This document shows, piece after piece, positions 51,698-58,732 of a DNA stretch of 58,732 nucleotides; within the stretch, counting starts at the first letter, position 1; every line of letters starts with the position of its first letter. Both the position numbers and the translations under genes were made by a program. The DNA comes from a bacterium (lineage in GTDB: Bacteria; Bacteroidota; Rhodothermia; Balneolales; M1805): the NCBI GenBank assembly GCA_006226965.1, contig SBGQ01000136.1:1-58732 (forward strand), read 5' to 3'. The notes beneath the pieces are model-generated. The model saw only the letters and a list, made by a program, of their open reading frames with translations, ran no database searches and was not told the origin of the DNA.

Positions 51698-53299
51698 ATG
51701 TCAGTACAACAAACAACTAAACCAAGCCATACCGTTGGATTGGACTATTTAGGATTTAATGATAAAGTAACTGCAAAATGGAATTTAAGTCCTGCAGAAT
51801 TATATGAGGAAGCTTTAGCTAATAATGAGGCAACACTTACAGATAGTTATGCGCTTCGGGTATTAACCGGAAAGTTTACCGGACGATCACCTAAAGATAA
51901 ATTTGTTGTTGAAGAACCATCCGTGATGGAGCATATTGATTGGGGTTCCGTAAATCAACCTATTTCAAATGAAGTTTTCGACAACTTACACAAGAAGATG
52001 TTAAAGCATCTTGATGGAAAAAAGCTATATGTTGTTGATGCCAATTGTGGTGCTGACGACGAATACAGCTTGCCTATTCGTGTAGTTTCAGAAGCAGCTT
52101 ATCACGCACTTTTTGCGAGAAACATGTTTATTGTACCTTCTGAATCTGCCATTGAAAACCACAGCCCGCAATTCACCGTTTTAGCAGCGCCCAGTTTTAA
52201 TGCAGACCCTAAAGTTGACGGAACACGTACAGAAACTTTCATTCTTTGCTCATTTGAAAAGAAATTAATCTTAATCGGCGGCACATTGTATTCCGGCGAA
52301 GTAAAAAAAGGCATTTTCTCTGTAATGAATTATTTATTGCCTTTTAAAGGTGTTATGCCGATGCACTGTTCCGCGAATGTGGATGATCATGGGAATTCTG
52401 CCGTTTATTTTGGACTATCCGGAACAGGAAAGACAACTCTATCTGCCGACCCTTCAAAAACACTTATTGGAGATGACGAACACGGCTGGAGTGATAACGG
52501 TATTTTCAATTTTGAAGGAGGTTGTTATGCAAAAACAATCAACCTTTCACAAGAAGGTGAACCGTTAATTTATGCTACAACACAGCGTCCCGGTACAATC
52601 TTGGAAAACGTACCTTTAGATGAAAAACGCCGTCCGATTTTCGACTCTGCTGAGCTTACAGAAAACACACGTTGTTCATATCCATTGGATTTCATTCCTA
52701 ATGCGAGTGAAACCGGTGTTGCTGGTCATCCAAAAAATATCGTTTTCTTAACTTCTGATGCCTACGGTGTTTTACCGCCAATCAGCAAGCTCACACCAGA
52801 GCAAGCTATGTATCATTTTATTTCCGGATATACGGCTAAAGTTGCAGGGACTGAGCGTGGTGTAACCGAACCGACTCCAACTTTCTCAGCTTGTTTTGGC
52901 GCACCGTTTATGCCTTTACATCCGAATGTTTATGCTGAATTGTTAGCTAAAAAGATTGTTGAACATGGTTCCAATGTATGGCTTGTAAATACGGGATGGA
53001 CCGGCGGACCGTACGGTGTCGGAACACGAATGAAATTAAAATATACCCGCAGAATGTTGGAAGTAGCTCTTGAAGGCGGCTTAAACCAAGTGGCTTTTGA
53101 AACTGAAAACTTTTTCGGTTTATCTATTCCTAAATCTGTTGATGGTGTTCCGTCTGAATTGCTAAACCCAAGAAATACTTGGAATGACAAGAATGCTTAT
53201 GATGAAAAGGCTCGTCAGTTAGCAGGAATGTTTAAAGAAAATTTTAAAAAGTTTTCAGCGCAGGTTAGTGAGTCTGTAATTTCTGCCGGACCACGATAA
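51698..53299 (+). CDS. pckA: Phosphoenolpyruvate carboxykinase (ATP)
   Basis: A 533-residue ATP-dependent PEPCK that turns oxaloacetate into phosphoenolpyruvate, the first step of gluconeogenesis from TCA intermediates. The P-loop is GLSGTGKTTLS at about 239-249, preceded by MPMHCSANVD and followed by the metal-binding IGDDEHGWSDNGIFNFEGGCYAK. The RVLTGKFTGRSPKDKFVV start is typical. The length and motifs separate it from the GTP enzyme. With fbp and tpiA in the same window it indicates a gluconeogenic lifestyle. It ends at its own terminator. Confidence 0.98.
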   Translation: MSVQQTTKPSHTVGLDYLGFNDKVTAKWNLSPAELYEEALANNEATLTDSYALRVLTGKFTGRSPKDKFVVEEPSVMEHIDWGSVNQPISNEVFDNLHKKMLKHLDGKKLYVVDANCGADDEYSLPIRVVSEAAYHALFARNMFIVPSESAIENHSPQFTVLAAPSFNADPKVDGTRTETFILCSFEKKLILIGGTLYSGEVKKGIFSVMNYLLPFKGVMPMHCSANVDDHGNSAVYFGLSGTGKTTLSADPSKTLIGDDEHGWSDNGIFNFEGGCYAKTINLSQEGEPLIYATTQRPGTILENVPLDEKRRPIFDSAELTENTRCSYPLDFIPNASETGVAGHPKNIVFLTSDAYGVLPPISKLTPEQAMYHFISGYTAKVAGTERGVTEPTPTFSACFGAPFMPLHPNVYAELLAKKIVEHGSNVWLVNTGWTGGPYGVGTRMKLKYTRRMLEVALEGGLNQVAFETENFFGLSIPKSVDGVPSELLNPRNTWNDKNAYDEKARQLAGMFKENFKKFSAQVSESVISAGPR

Positions 53300-53318
53300 T
53301 AGTAAGTTACTTTTTTAC

Positions 53319-53353
53319 AAAAGGCTCTCGGAAAACTCTTAGAGCCTTTTTTT
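53319..53353 (+). terminator. Intrinsic terminator of pckA
   Basis: AAAAGGCTCT (53319-53328), loop of 12 bases, AGAGCCTTTT (53341-53350), then three further T. It lies 20 bases past the stop. Confidence 0.85.
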
Positions 53354-53383
53354 ATAGGTATAAACCGTTGAAATGCAATACAA

Positions 53384-53716
53384 CTACTTATGCTTCACAA
53401 CAGAACTAAGCATAAACCCTGCTCCGCCTAATAAACCGCCAATAAAAAAATGAATTACAAAAAGCAGAGACTGATGTGGCAACATGAATACCTCAGCTAT
53501 TCTAGAACTTAACAAAAAATCATTTTGCCAACTTAAAACTAAACTCAAACCTAGCCACACCAATCCTGTAAGTTTAAACCCTAATAAAAACTTATGATTG
53601 TCAAAAGGGTACTTCAACAAAAAACCAAACAACACAGATAGAAGTAGTTGAACCCACCATGGCAAGAAATAACTTACTCCGACACTTACTAAAACATAGA
53701 TTATCAGCGTGAACAT
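53384..53716 (-). CDS. Small four-helix membrane protein, unknown
   Basis: A 110-residue hydrophobic protein with about four transmembrane segments (about 3-22, 24-40, 45-63, 84-104) and few charged residues. I do not recognise a family. It begins 1 base after the stop of the penicillin acylase gene, so it is the second gene of that operon. The tight spacing and lack of rival reading frames support a real gene. A role in handling the acylase or in membrane physiology cannot be argued from sequence. Confidence 0.8.
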   Translation of the reverse strand: MFTLIIYVLVSVGVSYFLPWWVQLLLSVLFGFLLKYPFDNHKFLLGFKLTGLVWLGLSLVLSWQNDFLLSSRIAEVFMLPHQSLLFVIHFFIGGLLGGAGFMLSSVVKHK

Positions 53717-53717
53717 A

Positions 53718-56141
53718 TTAGAACTCCCATGTATAGCTGGCGGTTTTCATTTTATCAGCGGAAGGATATAATTTTACGACTTTCCCTTTATTAACCCGCC
53801 AACTTTCCAATCTATCCAGATAATGTACAGAGCCGGGATTTCCGGATTGTCCGCCCGGATACGTAACATATGCCCATGAATTCCAAGCATCCATTTCAAC
53901 AACCATTCTCCAAGACGGGCCATGAGTACCACGAATAGCATTAATACTTTCTGAAAATCCACTTGTGGCAATATAACCTGAATTAAAACCCGGGATTCCA
54001 GCAATATGCTTCAAATCTGTCTTGTTATACTTTGCCCAAATCCATTCTTTAGTTGAAGAACCAAATTGATTTTTCAACATTTTTATAGCATCACTAAAAG
54101 CTTCTTGTATAAGATCTAAAGAGGTTTCTTTTTGATTCGAGTCTACTTTATCAAACCAAATACTTGTCGGATTTTCAACTACTAACCAATCCGTATTATC
54201 GAGCCATGGTTTTGAAATCGGCACGTTAACGGCATCCAATTCGTCCCAAGTAAGTTTATGCAAACTTCGTCTCCATTGATGAAAAATACTTGGCGCAATT
54301 TGTTTGTCTTCATTTACAAAGTCCCAAGATTCAATTAAATGCTTAAAAACCAACATTGAATCGGGTAATTCAATTTCTGATAATGCGTGTAAATAAACCG
54401 GAACGAGTTTCTTTGCCACTAAACTGTATGAATCTAATTGCATTTTTTGGATGTCTTCAACCATAAAATCATTCTTTTCTGATAGAAGCTGATTAATACG
54501 ATTCGGTCTGGAAAATCCGGCCATTTTATAATCAAAGTAATATGGATAAGTGTCAGAAACCGGAATTTGATTCGCGCTGCTTACAAAGTTACGTTTGGGA
54601 TTTATTTCGTGAGGTAAATCATCAAAAGGAATGGACTCCTTCCAATCGTATGCAGAGCTAGAACCATCAGCAATAAACATTCCTTGATAATCCCATTTCT
54701 TAGGAATTTTTCCGTTCACCCACATCCCGATTGTATCGGTTGAACTTGCAAAAGCCCAATTTAATGCCGGAGCACCAAAATCAGATAAGGCTTTAGTGTA
54801 TTGTTTAACTGATTGAGACTTCAACATCTCAAACAAAGCATTTAATTCATTTCCGTCTTCATAAGCCACCCAACGCAGAGCTGCCCCAAAAGGAATTTCG
54901 GTATGTGTTTTCGAATCTGAGTCTGAATTAAACACAACCGGTCCGTGATGGGTATATACCACATTTTCAATACTATCTGATCCGTCACGATTTTTTATTC
55001 TCTCTTTTTTTATGGTTGTAGGCAGCCATTTTCCATCAAATAAATATTCTGCCATCGTTGAATCTCGAAACGTTATCTGATAAAAATCTGCGACATCGCT
55101 TCCTGAGTTTGTAACTCCCCAACTCAAAAACGGTGTAAATCCGATACTAATGCAAGGCGCACCGGGAATATTTACACCATGTGCAGAAAACTCCGGAGTA
55201 TTCAGACTTTGTTCATACCAAATAGAAGGCAAACTCATGGTTAAATGCGGGTCCGAGCTTAAAATGGGTTTTCCGTTTTTTGTTTTTGATGCTCGCAAAG
55301 CCCAGTTATTGCTGCCGTTGTCTGCATCCGGTTCAATCGGAATCTTCTGTTTGGTTAAATCCGCTTTGAAATAGTTCTTTAGATTAAACGGCGCGGGTTC
55401 TTTTTTCGAAACGGTATTACCCAACTCACTTATAATCGGCTGTAATTCATCAAAATCTTTAAATAAAACATCCGTAAAAAATGACTCTCCGAATAGTGCT
55501 CTGGTGTTTGAATTCCTTAAATCATTAAAAAAACCGGTTAGAGTATAGGTGATATTTTTTAAAACGAGAATTGTTTTTAATGGCTCCCATCTTTCAGGCT
55601 CAATATCTAATAATTTGTATTCAATCGGGTAATCTTCTTTTGATAAGGACTCTATGTATATATTAACTCCTTGTGCATAAGCCGTTAAAATTTCTGCGGT
55701 TACTGAATCGTTCATCGCTTTTTCCGTTGCGCGTTCGGCAGCAGCCGATAAGCCTAAACGTCGAAAATAACGGTCATTTTCAATCAAATCATTTCCTAAC
55801 CACTCAGCTAGTCTTCCCGATGTCAAACGGGTTGAAACTTCCATTTGAAACAACCTATCTCTTGCCGCTACATATCCCTGTAAAACAAATAAATCGTGGT
55901 TATTCTCAGCAAATATATAAGGCACACCATTTCCGTCGAAATGAATCGTTGCTTTATCAATTAAAGAACCTCTAACAAATTCAGGAATGGTTTCATCCGC
56001 TTCCAAACCATTTTTCACATAACCTTGAGACGGAGAAAAGAACATACCCAAACGTGGCAATGGTCCCATTTTCAGCGAAAAAAGAACCACTACTAATACA
56101 AAGAATAATCCCGTAAATAGCCTTTTTAACTTCATCATCAT
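53718..56141 (-). CDS. Penicillin acylase family Ntn-hydrolase
   Basis: An 807-residue exported enzyme of the penicillin G acylase/acyl-homoserine lactone acylase family. The N-terminus holds a single hydrophobic signal or anchor (8-23). The alpha chain has the pattern GVPYIFAENNHDLFVLQGYVAARDRLFQME. Self-cleavage should free Ser277 as the nucleophile of the beta chain in DNGSNNWALRASKT. The beta chain keeps SSDPHL, HGVNIPGAPCISIGFTPFLSWGVTN and YPGGQSGNPGSVHY near the end. Family substrates include beta-lactam side chains, acyl-homoserine lactones and lipopeptides; none can be chosen here. A small membrane gene follows 1 base downstream. Two further ATGs immediately after the first leave the exact start open by 1-2 codons. 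Confidence 0.95.
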   Translation of the reverse strand: MMMKLKRLFTGLFFVLVVVLFSLKMGPLPRLGMFFSPSQGYVKNGLEADETIPEFVRGSLIDKATIHFDGNGVPYIFAENNHDLFVLQGYVAARDRLFQMEVSTRLTSGRLAEWLGNDLIENDRYFRRLGLSAAAERATEKAMNDSVTAEILTAYAQGVNIYIESLSKEDYPIEYKLLDIEPERWEPLKTILVLKNITYTLTGFFNDLRNSNTRALFGESFFTDVLFKDFDELQPIISELGNTVSKKEPAPFNLKNYFKADLTKQKIPIEPDADNGSNNWALRASKTKNGKPILSSDPHLTMSLPSIWYEQSLNTPEFSAHGVNIPGAPCISIGFTPFLSWGVTNSGSDVADFYQITFRDSTMAEYLFDGKWLPTTIKKERIKNRDGSDSIENVVYTHHGPVVFNSDSDSKTHTEIPFGAALRWVAYEDGNELNALFEMLKSQSVKQYTKALSDFGAPALNWAFASSTDTIGMWVNGKIPKKWDYQGMFIADGSSSAYDWKESIPFDDLPHEINPKRNFVSSANQIPVSDTYPYYFDYKMAGFSRPNRINQLLSEKNDFMVEDIQKMQLDSYSLVAKKLVPVYLHALSEIELPDSMLVFKHLIESWDFVNEDKQIAPSIFHQWRRSLHKLTWDELDAVNVPISKPWLDNTDWLVVENPTSIWFDKVDSNQKETSLDLIQEAFSDAIKMLKNQFGSSTKEWIWAKYNKTDLKHIAGIPGFNSGYIATSGFSESINAIRGTHGPSWRMVVEMDAWNSWAYVTYPGGQSGNPGSVHYLDRLESWRVNKGKVVKLYPSADKMKTASYTWEF

Positions 56142-56259
56142 TACCTAACACAATAAATTTCAATGTAGGACAATTTTCTTAATTATTTGTTCCGAATTCA
56201 TATTAAATACATAATACACCAGTATCTTCAAACCAATTTAGAGCTTAGTATATTAGTTT

Positions 56260-57669
56260 ATGGAATTCGACGTAGTCTTTCTATCCCGTCTCCAGTTTGC
56301 TTTTACCATAATGTTCCACTACATCTTCCCGCCTCTTTCTATCGGACTGGGAGCAATTATGGTGATTATGGAAGGCTTATTTCTGAAAACCAAAAATCCG
56401 GTTTATGAGCATATGACTCGTTTCTGGACAAAGATTTTTGCTGTAAACTTTGCTATGGGTGTTGCATCAGGCATAGTTATGGAATTTGAGTTTGGAACCA
56501 ACTGGGCAACCTATTCTCGATTTGTAGGCGATGTTTTTGGATCTGCATTAGCTGCCGAAGGCATCTTCGCCTTTTTTCTTGAATCCGGATTTTTAGCCAT
56601 TTTAGTTTTCGGCTGGGACAGAGTATCACCCAAAATGCACTTTTTCAGCACCTTAATGGTATCAATGGGCTCCATCTTCTCTTCTGTCTGGATTGTTGTT
56701 GCAAACTCATGGATGCAAACTCCGTCAGGATATCATATTGTCGGGGAAGGCTTAGCAGCGCGAGCAGAGATTGTCGATTTCTGGGCAATGGTTTTTAACC
56801 CGTCTAGTGTTGATCGACTCACGCATACTTTAATCGGTGCATTTATTTTAGGAGCTTTTTTTGTGATGAGTATAAATGCTTATTACATCCTAAAAGGCAG
56901 ACATCTTGAAATCTCAAAAAAAGGATTCAAAATTGCCTTAGCATTCGGAACCGTATTTTCACTTTTGGCTTTAGTTTCAGGACATTCCAATGCAAATATG
57001 ATTGCCAAACATCAACCTGCGAAATTAGCAGCTTTTGAAGGTCACTTTTACACTGGAACCCAAGGCGCCGATTTGTACATCTTCGGTTGGCCCAATGAGC
57101 TGGAAAAACGTGTTGATTTTGGAGTAAAAATTCCCGGCATGTTGAGCTTTTTGGTTCACAACAACTTTAATACTCCGGTTACTGGTTTAGATCAAATTCC
57201 AGCAGAAAATCACCCGCCTATTAAAATTCCGTTTTTAACCTATCATGTGATGATTAGTCTGGGAATGGCATTTATCGGATTAACTCTACTATCCTGTTTC
57301 TATTGGTGGAAAGGGACTTTATTTTCAAAAAAATGGTTGATGAGAACCTATATTTTTGCTGTAATCGGGCCTTATATTGCCAATCAAGCCGGATGGATTG
57401 CCGCCGAAGTGGGTCGTCAGCCTTGGATTGTGTACAACCTGTTACGAACGAGTGATGCTCACTCAAAAGCTGTTAGTGCTAATATGGTATTAACCAGTAT
57501 CATTCTTTTTGGGTTGATTTATGCGCTTCTCTTTTTTGTTTGGGTGTATGTATTGAATGAAAAAATTCAGCACGGACCGGATGACGGAACTCATCCACAC
57601 GAAAAACAAACCGAAGGCTTATTGCAAGCTGCAGTTGATAGCACTTCTGACTACATCACCGGAAAATAA
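56260..57669 (+). CDS. cydA: Cytochrome bd oxidase subunit I
   Basis: A 469-residue integral membrane subunit of the quinol oxidase that reduces O2 to water with high affinity. The N-terminal helix carries His20 in [15 protein letters not shown], a haem ligand. The [28 protein letters not shown] stretch and [23 protein letters not shown] (about 378-400) are signature regions. The Q-loop is of the short form, as in CioA-type and Bacteroidota enzymes, not the E. coli long loop. cydB starts 34 bases later. It enables microaerobic respiration and resistance to NO, in line with the regulators in this window. A shorter reading frame from 56187 is a shadow. Confidence 0.98.
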   Translation: MEFDVVFLSRLQFAFTIMFHYIFPPLSIGLGAIMVIMEGLFLKTKNPVYEHMTRFWTKIFAVNFAMGVASGIVMEFEFGTNWATYSRFVGDVFGSALAAEGIFAFFLESGFLAILVFGWDRVSPKMHFFSTLMVSMGSIFSSVWIVVANSWMQTPSGYHIVGEGLAARAEIVDFWAMVFNPSSVDRLTHTLIGAFILGAFFVMSINAYYILKGRHLEISKKGFKIALAFGTVFSLLALVSGHSNANMIAKHQPAKLAAFEGHFYTGTQGADLYIFGWPNELEKRVDFGVKIPGMLSFLVHNNFNTPVTGLDQIPAENHPPIKIPFLTYHVMISLGMAFIGLTLLSCFYWWKGTLFSKKWLMRTYIFAVIGPYIANQAGWIAAEVGRQPWIVYNLLRTSDAHSKAVSANMVLTSIILFGLIYALLFFVWVYVLNEKIQHGPDDGTHPHEKQTEGLLQAAVDSTSDYITGK

Positions 57670-57703
57670 AAGCAGAAAACCGAAACCTTTTAAGCTTCTA
57701 ACA

Positions 57704-58720
57704 ATGGATATTTACATTTTTTGGTTTGCCACATTAGGCGTTTTATTGATGGGTTATGCCATATTAGACGGATTCGATTTAGGTGTAGGCATTATTCATC
57801 TTACCGCAAAAACCGATCACGAACGTCGTATTTACATGAACTCAATCGGTCCGCTTTGGGACGGAAATGAAGTTTGGCTGGTAACCTTTGGCGGAGCTTT
57901 ATTCGCTGCTTTCCCGGACGCGTATGCAACGGCATTTTCGGGATTTTACTTGCCATTCATGTTACTTTTATTCGGCTTGATTTTTCGTGCCGTTTCACTT
58001 GAATTTCGCTCAAAACAAGAATCCCTTGCGTGGAGAAAATTTTGGGACGGCTCCTTTTTTGTGGCGAGCACCTTAGTAACCTTTTTATTTGGTGTTGCTG
58101 TCGGCAACTCCATCATGGGAATTCCCATAGGCGCTGATAAAGAATTCGCCGGAACTTTACTCGACTTATTACAACCTTACTCCTTATTAATCGGCGTTTT
58201 AGCCATTGCAACATTCGCCATGCACGGTTCCATATTTTTGTATTTAAAAACGGAAGGAGAAACACAGGAACGCCTTCATCCGCTCATGTGGAAAACGTTT
58301 GGCTTTTTTATGGTGATGTATGTTTTAGCAACCATTGCAACATTAGTCGGAAATCCTGAGGTTATTAACAACTTTAAAGATTATCCAAGCGGATGGGTAA
58401 TTGTATTACTGAACGTTTTAGCTATTGCCAATATTCCAAGAGCCATTTTTCAAGGGAAACCGTTCTATGCATTTATTAGCAGTTCGGCTACCATAGCAGC
58501 ACTTACCTTTTTATTCGGCGCCGCTTTATTCCCCAATTTGATGATTTCTTCCCTTAAACCGGAATATTCATTAACCCTTTATAACGCTGCCTCATCCGTT
58601 AAAACACTTCATTTAATGCAAACTATTGCCTTTATCGGAATGCCGTTTGTCCTCACCTATACCTTTATTATTTATTGGGTTTTCAGAGGAAAAACAAAGC
58701 TGAATAAATTCAGTTATTAA
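57704..58720 (+). CDS. cydB: Cytochrome bd oxidase subunit II
   Basis: A 338-residue membrane subunit that packs against CydA. The start at 57704 gives MDIYIFWFATLGVLLMGYAILDGFDLGVG, the characteristic first helix; the frame is open 49 codons further upstream but that part overlaps cydA and is not conserved. Other motifs are MNSIGPLWDGNEVWLVTFGGALFAAFPDAYA and RAVSLEFR. About eight to nine helices are visible and the length is normal. It ends 12 bases before the window edge. No short CydX-like gene could be checked because the sequence stops. Confidence 0.97.
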   Translation: MDIYIFWFATLGVLLMGYAILDGFDLGVGIIHLTAKTDHERRIYMNSIGPLWDGNEVWLVTFGGALFAAFPDAYATAFSGFYLPFMLLLFGLIFRAVSLEFRSKQESLAWRKFWDGSFFVASTLVTFLFGVAVGNSIMGIPIGADKEFAGTLLDLLQPYSLLIGVLAIATFAMHGSIFLYLKTEGETQERLHPLMWKTFGFFMVMYVLATIATLVGNPEVINNFKDYPSGWVIVLLNVLAIANIPRAIFQGKPFYAFISSSATIAALTFLFGAALFPNLMISSLKPEYSLTLYNAASSVKTLHLMQTIAFIGMPFVLTYTFIIYWVFRGKTKLNKFSY

Positions 58721-58732
58721 AACTAATTATTA

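Noticed and set aside
57557-57703. Longer CydB starting within cydA
   Set aside because: The extra 49 residues are out of frame with cydA, hydrophilic and unlike CydB N-termini; the family start MDIYIFWF is at 57704.
1-58732. CRISPR array, transposon, prophage or integron
   Set aside because: No regularly spaced repeats, transposase, integrase, phage structural gene or flanking target duplication was seen.
1-58732. tRNA or rRNA genes
   Set aside because: Intergenic regions were scanned by eye for the conserved T-arm GGTTCRA pattern and rRNA signatures; none was found, though a tool could still find a divergent one.

Overview
The window is one contiguous piece of AT-rich chromosome from a free-living member of the Bacteroidota or its sister group Balneolota. 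The evidence is a SusC/SusD outer-membrane pair, a secreted GH16 glycosidase with a type IX secretion C-terminal sorting domain (YPNPFNPQTT motif), many short lipoproteins with Bacteroidota-style signal peptides, a two-component-propeller hybrid kinase and a LytTR system. A methyl-accepting chemotaxis protein and the NPFNPQTT form of the sorting signal lean towards Balneolota, but this is an inference. No rRNA, tRNA, CRISPR array, insertion sequence, phage gene or integrase was recognised. Most of the region reads as ordinary housekeeping and envelope chromosome.

Layout: 1-1.4 kb, a short-chain dehydrogenase and a probable Fe-S Rrf2 regulator with a palindromic operator. 1.4-9.9 kb (minus strand), envelope proteins, a tpiA-purD-propeller operon, a thioredoxin-fold lipoprotein without catalytic cysteines, and gatB. 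10-13.4 kb (plus), a pentapeptide-repeat protein, a split RDD membrane protein, two single-haem lipoproteins and an ABA4-like membrane protein. 13.4-16.7 kb (minus), agmatine deiminase, fructose-1,6-bisphosphatase and phytoene synthase. 16.9-18.8 kb (plus), a LacI-type regulator and purC. 19-24 kb (minus), a 1355-residue hybrid histidine kinase and an acid phosphatase whose 5' end overlaps head-to-head with a FixH/YtkA-like lipoprotein gene. 24.7-28.5 kb, an NSS transporter, a Crp/Fnr regulator, and an atypical thioredoxin/thioredoxin reductase pair. 28.6-30.2 kb, a haem-sensing chemotaxis receptor broken by one in-frame stop. 30.2-33.5 kb, DUF3467, a cystathionine beta-synthase-like gene, SpoIID/LytB and a small protein. 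33.5-45.7 kb, GH16, a TPR protein, a LytTR/LytS/degenerate-LytS operon, SusD/SusC with a structured leader, and a propeller-like exported protein. 46-58.7 kb, an iodotyrosine deiodinase-like nitroreductase, a PD40 lipoprotein, a serine hydrolase, gmd, N-carbamoylputrescine amidase, pckA, penicillin acylase and cydAB.

How the genes fit together: fbp, tpiA and pckA serve gluconeogenesis; purC and purD serve purine synthesis; agmatine deiminase and N-carbamoylputrescine amidase form consecutive steps to putrescine although they lie 37 kb apart. There is a recurring redox/oxygen theme: Rrf2 with Cys/His ligands, Crp/Fnr with an FNR-like palindrome, thioredoxin system, c-type haem proteins and cytochrome bd. 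GH16 plus SusCD suggest glycan use.

The points most worth a second look are the in-frame TAA in the chemotaxis receptor, the C-X6-C thioredoxin with its own reductase, the degenerate partner kinase, the iodotyrosine deiodinase triad, the head-to-head coding overlap, and several unassigned structured or operator-like intergenic elements. No clearly new multi-gene system was found.
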